DNA of 64,000 nt from Trichoplax sp. H2 (lineage: Eukaryota; Placozoa; Uniplacotomia; Trichoplacea). The notes beneath the pieces were generated by a model. It was not told the origin of the DNA. It was given only the letters and a program-made list of their open reading frames with translations, and ran no database searches. The DNA lies in NCBI GenBank assembly GCA_003344405.1, contig NOWV01000170.1:106416-170415 (forward strand), read 5' to 3'. Below, one piece after another: positions 56,040-64,000 of the stretch; the stretch's first letter is position 1, and each line of letters opens with the position of its first letter. The position numbers were made by a program, and so were the translations under genes.

Positions 56040-56830
56040 TACAGTGATGATGACTGATTTGCAAAAAGGCGTCAAGGGATTCTTGTCCCTTTCTTCCTTC
56101 ACCTTTTCAAGTGGTCCCTGTCCTCTTTGCTACCAATACAGTACAGTACAGCACACTACAGTACTCTTTGCTTTTGTCCACGGTACTGTACACTGTACAG
56201 TCTTCAACTACTGGGTTCAGTAGAGTACAGTACAATACGATACATTTGGCTCTGAAGTTACAGTACTGTATGTACTGTATGATGACTAATTTGCAAAAAG
56301 ACGTCAAGGGATTCTTGTCCATTTCTTCCTTCACCTTTTCAAGAGGTCCCTGTCCTCTTTGCTACCAGTACAGTACAGTACAGTACTCTTTGCTTTTGTC
56401 CACGGTACTGTACACTGTACACTGTACAGTCTTCAACTACTGAGTTCATTACAGTACAATGCGAAGTACATTTGGCTCTGCAGTTACAGTACTGTACTGT
56501 ACTGTACAGTACTGTACTGTATGATGACTGATTTGCAAAAAGGCGTCAAGGGATTCTTGTCCACAGTCTTCAACTACATTTGGCTCTGCAGTTACAGTAC
56601 TGTACTGTACAGTGTACAGTATGATGACTGATTTGCAAAAAGGCGTCAAGGGATTCTTGTCCACAGTCTTCAACTACTGGGTTCAGTACAGTACTGTACT
56701 ATACAAATGCGATACATTTTAGTATGATGACTGATTTGCAAAAAGACGTCTAGGGATTCTTGTCCCTTTCTTCCTTCACCTTTTCAAGAGGTCCCTGTCC
56801 TCTTTGCTACCAATACAGTACAGTATCATA
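56040..56830. repeat. Second GTAC-rich array, five interrupted copies
   Basis: The phrase GATTTGCAAAAAGGCGTCAA (with variants) starts near 56056, 56288, 56530, 56630 and 56732. Longer copies include a CTTTCTTCCTTCACCTTTTC tract and CCCTGTCCTCTTTGCTACCA. The copies are separated by runs of CAGTACTGTACTGTAC. Unit lengths vary (about 230, 240, 100 and 100 bp), so the array grew and shrank unevenly. Confidence 0.85.
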
Positions 56831-57415
56831 CTTCCGATATGTACTGTAGATCTGACCCGTCATGCGTCTTGTCATTACAGCTCATAGCACTCTTGTACAA
56901 CAGTACGTACTGTACTGCACATGTGCACAGGTCTGACGCACACACCATATCAGCCTTCTGTACCTGTTGTGGACCGGAACGGACTAAATATCGACCTGAG
57001 GAAAACGTCAGTTGTCAAGAATGACGTCAGCGGTCAGACATTGCCATGTCATGTGACTCACTCTACCGTACTTTGACAATTTTTACATTGAGTCAATACT
57101 GACTGAGCACTCAGTCTGTTTCCAGTCCTATCATCTAGCGTTTTCGTTGTGCTGTACAGTGTACAGTAGAAAGACTAAAACCGTCCACCAAACGACGAGC
57201 AGAAAATCAATCGAAGAGATTCCTCTTCAACGCATCCATTGCCTATTTACTCTTCTAGACAACGCTTGTTATTCAGCATGATCAAGTAGATCATTTCTCC
57301 ATCCACCAACAATTTATCCATACATTCATTGATTTGGTAGTCAAAGTGAATTGAGATTCCATTGCAAGAAACGTAGACTGTTGTCCATCTTTGAAATCAC
57401 TGCTTACCTCGGTGG

Positions 57416-60400
57416 ATGAAAGATATGGCTGAAGATACTCATCGTTACTTGTCTCATTTTTATAATACCAACGCAAAGACGCAATCAAGAACGGAAAAAT
57501 GTCCAACTTGTAATGGAACTGGTAAATTGGTTGCAAGTATGTCAGATAGAATCTATTTTATTCTAGCAATGGTACTAGTCACAAATGATCGTACTCACTG
57601 TATGAAAATAGACAGTGGCACATGATAATTACTCACTATAGCCCAATCTCTCCAAATAGTATTTCACATTCAGGCAGAAGTGGATGTAGTCAATTTGCCC
57701 ATGACTACAGAATCAGGATTGATTCAATGAAGAAATACATTTTGAGTATTACAATGCAGATATCGCCATATTCTTTGTAGTCCAAATTCACCTCCACTTT
57801 ACAAGGCGTAGAGCTATCAGTTAGCCATTCTTAGACTTCTTTCTTCGTGCTTGATCACTCATTCACCGACGAGTACATGTACACTCTACAGTAGGATACT
57901 GTCCACCACGATTCCCTCTATGTTCGTCTTTGTCTTGTGCTATCGTATTAAACTGCTTACATCGATCCTTGATCATTACTGTTTTATCAATGCATGGTGG
58001 AAATAAGTCAATTAGCAAATATTCATATGTTGATCTGTCAACAATGACTTTATTGTGAAAGCCAATTGGGTAAATTCCAATTTCCAAATTCTACCATAGA
58101 CGAGTATTGCTACATTCACGTACAGTTAAGTGCCCATACGCAATTACAATGTCACGCCTGTAAAGTAAAACTGGGACACCATTTCCTAAATCAAGAGATA
58201 GTTCAGCCAGACCCAAATACCTTCAAGAGTTAAAACAAGTACAGTATTATGGACGCGTTAGTAAAAATAATAATAATAATAATAGACGCGTAGTCTGCAG
58301 CGATTACACTGACAACATTATATCTTGCTAGTGCTAGGATATCGATTGATACACAACTAGGCTATCCTTTAATCTTGCTATTCAATAGCTTAGTAAGTCA
58401 AAAACTAAATCTGAATTCGCTAGGGATGAAGTGCAAAGATGTTTTATAAAGGAATTCTTTCCACTTACTCAATTTTAGTAGATCCCATTCCATGACTTAC
58501 TAAAATAACAAACAATCTAGCGAATTTATGAACAATTTACTCTTTACCGTTACTGTGTATATTATATAAATTGATGCAAATAGGCTAACCCTAGCTGTAG
58601 CGTACAGTACAGTCAAAGTAGTCGAATAGCCTAATCGTACACGCTCAGTCTAATTATACTGTCCTATATAATCGTGCAACATTTAGACCAAGATGAATTA
58701 GTAGCACTGATTCCGTATGGCGATAGCCGTTTGAAGCCTCGTCGGACGTAAGTACAAATGATTAATTGTATATGTACAATTGGAGAATGTATTTACGCGC
58801 AAATCTTTACTTATCAGATACAACATGTACTATACAGTATATCTTTATGGAATTCATTTAGCTAGACTAGATTACTACATCGGATACGAATTCGTGAATT
58901 TGTTTTCATCTCTTCCTGTGTCATGTACAAAAATACTTGCATAGATGGATTCATCTTGTAACCGAACCAAAATACGAAGTCTGATAGCGAATAACTTGAA
59001 CTTTAATTCAGCCTATGCAATGATGAAGAATAAAAATTTTTAGACACCTTCCATTTGTAGACATTCTATTCATAATTTAGTACAGATAGTAAATCAGTGT
59101 AGAATTTCCGTATAAATGCATAGCTTACAGTTAGGAGTTTGTAACAGTTCGCATAATCAGATTAGATTCAAACATTTTCATACAAACTTTCACTTGTCAT
59201 AGTACTCAGCCAAACAAACGTATACGTAGATTCATTAGTTCTATGAAGCGGAAACGGTTCGTTACTATAGTCAAATGCTGTACTTTATATTATACATGCA
59301 TTGCGTATTACTACCAGTTGTGCATAATTTCATAAAGTTATTCAGGTGCTAAGATTTTGACCCAAATTTTAAAAATCAATTTCTAATTCCTCATTTTGGC
59401 TATTTTTGTTTACAGGAAACTAATAATCGGAGTTACCGTTGTTATCTGCCTTGGCGTAGCCATCCTTCTCACTTTCCTCCTATTCCCTCGTGATATTTCT
59501 ATATCAACAGTAAATGCTCAATCTGAAAGTGTTTTCATTAGCAATAAAACGAATCCGTACATTTCTGTCTTGGTGAGTCAAGTCTTCAACAATGCTAATG
59601 CTTACTTTAAACTTTGATTGTACGTGTATATTGCAATTCGAAACTTTTTACTGTAATTTCAATTAGAATCACTGTATTGCTGGTACTTGAAATATTTGGA
59701 GACTAGTAAATAAAATTCTATACCTTCTACCAGAGTCAATTGAAATAAAAATGATGTATTAAATCGTAGTTGTCGACTTAATAGCGTCATGATCATTTAA
59801 CTTGAAGGTGTTACTGTAAATAGACAGTACTATATATAGACATATTGACGATATGACAGTGAATAGTAGCTATGTACATTAAACTTGATTAAAGTGCTCT
59901 GATGCAGAATAGCTTGCATTACGCTTATTTCATTATATATAGTGTAGTATTCCTACGCAGTATCTATTATTTTGAATATTTGCACTATTAGTAGAGAATT
60001 GTAGGATATGCTAAAATCTATTCGTATGGCATATAAATAATTAGAACATTGGCTTAGTATGGTTGACGCTTTACTATCATTATTATTTCTTTACAACTTC
60101 TCTATAATCTGATGCATTTTACAATTTACAGGTAACTCTAAAAATCCAAAATAAGAATTACCTTTCTAGTACAATTAGTCAAATCAATTTGAAAGCTTCT
60201 TATGCCGATTATATTGTCGGCTATGCATCACCAAACGCCATAACTATAGCACCACTCTCTACAGTAACGGTAAGCTGTTCATAAACTCATTACATAGGTG
60301 CGGAATTGAACTTATAGCAATGATTGGGTTGCTAAGATTTTTCTGTCGCAGCCAGTAATTTTTCGTATATTTTGCATTTCTTTGTAGCTCAACGCTACTG

Positions 60401-60834
60401 TAGTAACGAAATATACCAAACGTGTTGCGACAAAATTAAAGTAAGATTACTATAAGCAATTTATTGTCTTTAGCAACCGAATACCATTTCGCCTTTTCAT
60501 TCGCACTTTGTAACGTTCCAATAGTCTGCAATTGATATCTTTATTTTTAATTGACATTTATCCAATAGATATACTTGTTCTATCGGCAATTGGCCCCATT
60601 ATGTTTTGGAACTGTTTGAGTAAGTATGCAGAGTGATCTAATCGCTATACTATAATAATATTATATAGAAAAGAAGTCACTTTTTAATACGCGTATTCTA
60701 TTTTTTGTAGAACTACTGCGCAATGCTCTACAGTTTTTCAATCTTTTGCTACTTCGACCAGCTTCGCAACTTTTATTGATTGCCATGAATCGAATAGTGT
60801 AGTTCCTGTACATCACGAAGTCAAGAAAGGATAA
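57416..60834 (+). CDS. TMEM106: TMEM106 family lysosomal membrane protein
   Basis: Seven exons: 57416-57536, 58687-58747, 59416-59572, 60132-60269, 60388-60440, 60569-60619, 60711-60834 (stop TAA 60832-60834). Phases agree; 234 residues (human TMEM106B 274). TMEM106 proteins are type II membrane proteins of late endosomes and lysosomes with a luminal beta-sandwich. Visible: a CxxC motif EKCPTCNGTGKL (Cys29, Cys32), the family signature ELVALIPYGDSRLKPRRT, one transmembrane segment at about 62-85 ending in FLLFPRDI, then a luminal domain with N-glycosylation sites (NKT, NAT), and a cysteine pair region (KYTCSIGNW, FIDCHESN). The donor of exon 1 could be GTAAAT a few codons earlier, but the later GTATGT keeps the NGTGKL motif. 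The last two exons show only weak similarity and were joined by phase. Paralog identity (A, B or C) is not resolved. Confidence 0.92.
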
Positions 60835-63491
60835 AGAAAAGTGCACATATTCAAGAATTCGACGCTGTCTTCAGTTAAATAACAGCTTGGATGCAACCAT
60901 TAGAGGTTATCATGTGGTTAAAGGCCTTTATCGTTACTTAAGAGTTAATTCCTGATTCCTTGATTGTGTACGTGAAGAGGTCACTTACGCAGTTCTAAAC
61001 TCGGAAAGTGATACCTTCAGCTAACTACATCAACAGTAATAATAACTATACTCAAGTTATAGTGCGACTTTGTGTCGCCTTAAATTTATGCATCTACCAG
61101 TATACTGTATATCTGTACTTATCTACATATAAGTGTAAAAAATTTTAGATGAAGAGAAATTATTTCTATAACTGTCTACTATTACTAACTTAATTTCACT
61201 AGAGAGAAGTAGTCATTTAAAACTGAATGAGACCCGCACTTATTCAATGGTGACACATGCGTATTTACACTACAATACGATAATGATAATTCGTTGTTAT
61301 TACCGTATATGTATAAATATAATTTAATTATGTTGCTATGATAATGCAAGTCTTAATAAAATGTTATTGTCATACAGCTTTAACGAAATATTGTCAGGAG
61401 TGATTTCGATTTTGAGATGAACTGTACTAATATTCGAAATGTAAAGCGAAGATCTTTATGGGTGACTTCAATTCAGCGCCTTGGCATAGTTCTACATTCA
61501 GAATTTGCATATAATGCAAGAATATTATCAAGATGTTATTGTATTGTAAGAAGAGATATTACTGTAATAAGTTCAATTCGTATCCTCCTGATTTCCAAGT
61601 GGTACGAACGGTAGCTGTCGAGACTACTTAATTTAGGATTTATAATGAAGCATTACTATCAGGATTTTGAACAGAAGATTGGAGCCTCTTCTTAAATATT
61701 TCCGTAATTAAGCCGATAAAGTGTCTGGTAGGGCATCAACGTTACCGGAAGGTATACCCTCCAAAATCACTTAGCAACATTCAAGAAATCACTTGACTAG
61801 TGTAACCCTCCAAGGCTATGTTATTTTTTCTCGTATCTATTAGTACAGTATGTATAAATGTAGTTGGTATCGATGAAATCAAGCGATTAAAAGTTTACCA
61901 TTTGTTGCTTAAGGAAATGAGCGTTATGTTCAAATTTCTTTCATAGCAGTTAATAAAGCCGTTTCTCTCAGCAGCTGAGGTGTCTGTGATCTGTATATAC
62001 CAGTGTTTACTTATATAAATTATGAATTGTGAGGTGAACTAATTGTATGGTATGAATGTTGATTTCCATAACCAAAACGTTGTAATTCATTTTTTTTAAT
62101 CCATGACGTAACTCACTGTAATGCCTCGTACAGTACTGTACTGTACAACGGTACAGGCTCAAGGTTGAGGATGGACGGGGGGTGCTATTTTGGATGAAAA
62201 CAAATTAAGAAGAATTTTTCTTTATTTAGCCAATTTTATATTAGACGATGGAGAATGAGTCAATTTCCACGAATCTGTTGTTCAAATTGACGTACGATCG
62301 ATCTAATTATTAGTCCATTAAAGTATGGGCTGCTACAGTATAGTACAAAATAAAATTTTAGCTTTTGAACGTTTTTGGGGCTCTGTGTCAGTGACTGCCA
62401 TGGATAGGAAATGGAATAAAGATTGGTAGCAAAACGAGGAGGGGAAAGAAAAAGGGACCATGTGTTAGTAAAGAGTATCTAGGGCCAGTATCTATACAGT
62501 AGAAAATAACCTACGCATACAGCGTATGGCCCTTAACCTAGAGGCATGTGATGTATAAGTACTATGAGTATTATGGCTTGAATTACTACAGCAAAAGGAA
62601 ATTTCTCGCGACTATCAATCAATGCCATAGCACAAATGTCCTTTACCAAGGGAGATGCTTACGGGTATAAAGTGCTCTCGTTCTACCGTGGACGCTTAGA
62701 AGGACTCTTATACAGTTTGAATGAAATTTGACGCAGTGCAGTCCTTAACGTTTGTCAGTATCCATTCATTGATCTCTACAATTTTTTATACTATTCAATT
62801 ACTGCAATGTTTGGAATATTTTTTTAAGCGTTATAGGTTCGAGTGGACACATGTCAATATATCGCAATATTATCCTATGTCAATGATAAATTGCTAAAAG
62901 CATAAATACTGTCCACCCTTCCTGCTGTCCATGCTGGTGAAGATGGTACAGTACCGTTATGGCTATATTCAATCTGCAGTACAGTACAGTACAGTACTGC
63001 AGATTGCAAACCCAATTGTCATCCCCTGAGTACAGTACTGTAGAGTACAGTACAAACCAAACTCGCTACAGTACTGTACTGTACTGTAAAGGGTGTACTG
63101 TACTGTACTGTACAGTACATAATACGACATTCTACAGTACAGTACTGTACAGTGTACACGTGATACTGTACTGTAACCACGTGGTACTGTGCACTATTGT
63201 ACTGTATGCACTATGTGTCGTACAGGACCACGTACAGTACAGCGCACGGTGTGCACCAGTGGCATGCGCTGTCATGTTACAGTACTGTACTGTACCGTCT
63301 ACAGTGTACAGCACTGTAAAAGTTACAGTACCCTGGACTCTAGGATTTTTCTTCCCCTACTGTACCCCATAGTACCAGTAGAGTACCAGTAGAGTACCAG
63401 TTCCATCTTTCTTGATACTGAAGTGATACAAGCTACAAGAACACCACTGCACTGTGTCATAACTCCACCAGTCTTGAACATTTTCACAAAA
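60835..63491. other. Intergenic region downstream of TMEM106, with GTAC island at its end
   Basis: The first 1.2 kb is AT-rich and probably includes the TMEM106 3' UTR. A short palindromic run lies at 62125-62150, and a dense GTAC cluster fills 62940-63330 (separate entry). No exon was recognised. Confidence 0.5.
62940..63330. repeat. GTACTGTAC-rich cluster without a clear unit
   Basis: Runs of TACAGTACAGTACTGTAC and its variants recur over 390 bp, interspersed with CACGTG-like and GTGTAC words. I cannot find a fixed period. It ends about 160 bp before the start codon at 63492. Open frames here (62959-63372 + and 63132-63314 -) are repeat by-products. Confidence 0.8.
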
Positions 63492-63611
63492 ATGGCGCTT
63501 CCTATTCAAAGTGGACGCGGCTTGCCTGTTGCAGCAGCACAAAGTGGCAAATTCAATGATCGAAGGCAAACAGTTTATCAACAATCTCAGGCCATGCAGT
63601 ATAATGTTCGA
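63492..63611 (+). CDS. First coding exon of an unrecognised gene (partial)
   Basis: ATG in a good context (AAAATGG) opens a 40-codon exon that ends at CGA|GTAAGT, phase 0. The peptide starts MALPIQSGRGLPVAAAQSGK and continues with a polar Gln-rich segment (VYQQSQAMQYNVR). I cannot place it in a family. The rest of the gene lies beyond 64000 or in later exons I do not see. The GTAC island just upstream matches the 5' flanks of other genes here. Confidence 0.6.
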
Positions 63612-64000
63612 GTAAGTCTGTAATGAATAGATTGAATTGGGGTTGGCCGCTTACAGCCATTTTGAGTTGTATTTTCAATGGTCAAGTAATATCCAAGTAC
63701 TCTAGTATAGGCATGTCAGATTGGCAGAACAATAAAGTAAAAGTAGTTCCACTAGCTTTTACTTATGCTGATGTCAATAGTGAAGAACTTTGCTGCCTCC
63801 ATTGACAGCCTACTTACATTAACTGTAATGAACTACAGATAGTCAAAGGTGAGACGAAAATGGACCCGTTTTTACTAAAAAAATTATACTATCGTTAAGG
63901 CACATTACGGCTGGTGTAGGCTTGCGTACACCATCTTTCAAGTCTAATTGAAATGAGTGAGAATGAATCTTGCTGATGTTTAATTCATTGAACCAATTCT
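63612..64000 (+). other. Probable intron to the end of the window
   Basis: Starts with GTAAGT. I see no second exon with clear coding character before the window ends. Confidence 0.4.

Larger units (their letters stand above)
53859..57415. other. Divergent intergenic region ATP5F1B-TMEM106, mostly GTAC-rich arrays
   Basis: This 3.5-kb region must hold the promoters of two genes transcribed outward. Most of 54010-56830 consists of short palindromic words such as TACAGTACTGTAC, in two tandem families (separate entries). The numerous open frames in it (repeating Tyr-Cys-Thr-Val or Gln-Tyr-Ser-Thr) are by-products of those repeats. The last 250 bp before TMEM106 returns to ordinary composition. 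Confidence 0.7.

Overview
The window is nuclear DNA of an animal. It is AT-rich, its genes are split into many short exons joined by standard GT-AG introns (often 100-400 bp), and its gene set is metazoan: a mucin-type O-glycosyltransferase, spartin, TMEM106, DBF4, CFAP69, ARL5, Tra2 and mitochondrial ATP synthase beta. A compact, early-branching animal, perhaps a placozoan, is my best guess. That is inference from gene structure and composition, not proof.

I rebuilt nine protein-coding genes exon by exon, using splice sites, reading phase and family resemblance. For eight of them the total coding length closes in frame from ATG to stop. In order: a BDH1-like short-chain dehydrogenase that has lost its catalytic residues (-, 18-1166); a polypeptide GalNAc-transferase with a very long N-glycan-rich stem and a C-terminal lectin domain (-, 2514-6647); transformer-2 splicing factor, 5' exon not found (-, 9567-10994); CFAP69, 31 exons (+, 16701-23463); DBF4, the activator of CDC7 kinase (+, 27049-31201); spartin (-, 33419-40159); ARL5 (+, 44422-49278); ATP synthase beta (-, 50734-53858); TMEM106 (+, 57416-60834). 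The first exon of an unrecognised gene lies at 63492-63611 (+).

The DNA between genes is unusual. Several gene 5' flanks carry GC-richer islands packed with short self-complementary words of the GTACTGTAC / TACAGTAC type, and many of these islands have grown into tandem arrays. Examples are an array with a 313-bp higher-order repeat just upstream of CFAP69, seven 75-76 bp units upstream of ARL5, 201-bp units in the ATP5F1B/TMEM106 divergent intergenic region, and a cluster just before the last exon. Introns and 3' flanks hold only isolated copies. A separate 112-bp AT-rich array lies downstream of CFAP69, and a decayed array of roughly 110-180 bp spacing lies upstream of the GalNAc-transferase.

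The genes do not form an operon or one pathway. They are housekeeping genes for mitochondria, endolysosome/Golgi traffic, cell cycle, splicing and cilia. CFAP69 and DBF4 are same-strand neighbours here and, as I recall, are also near each other on human chromosome 7q21, so this pair may be ancient linkage.
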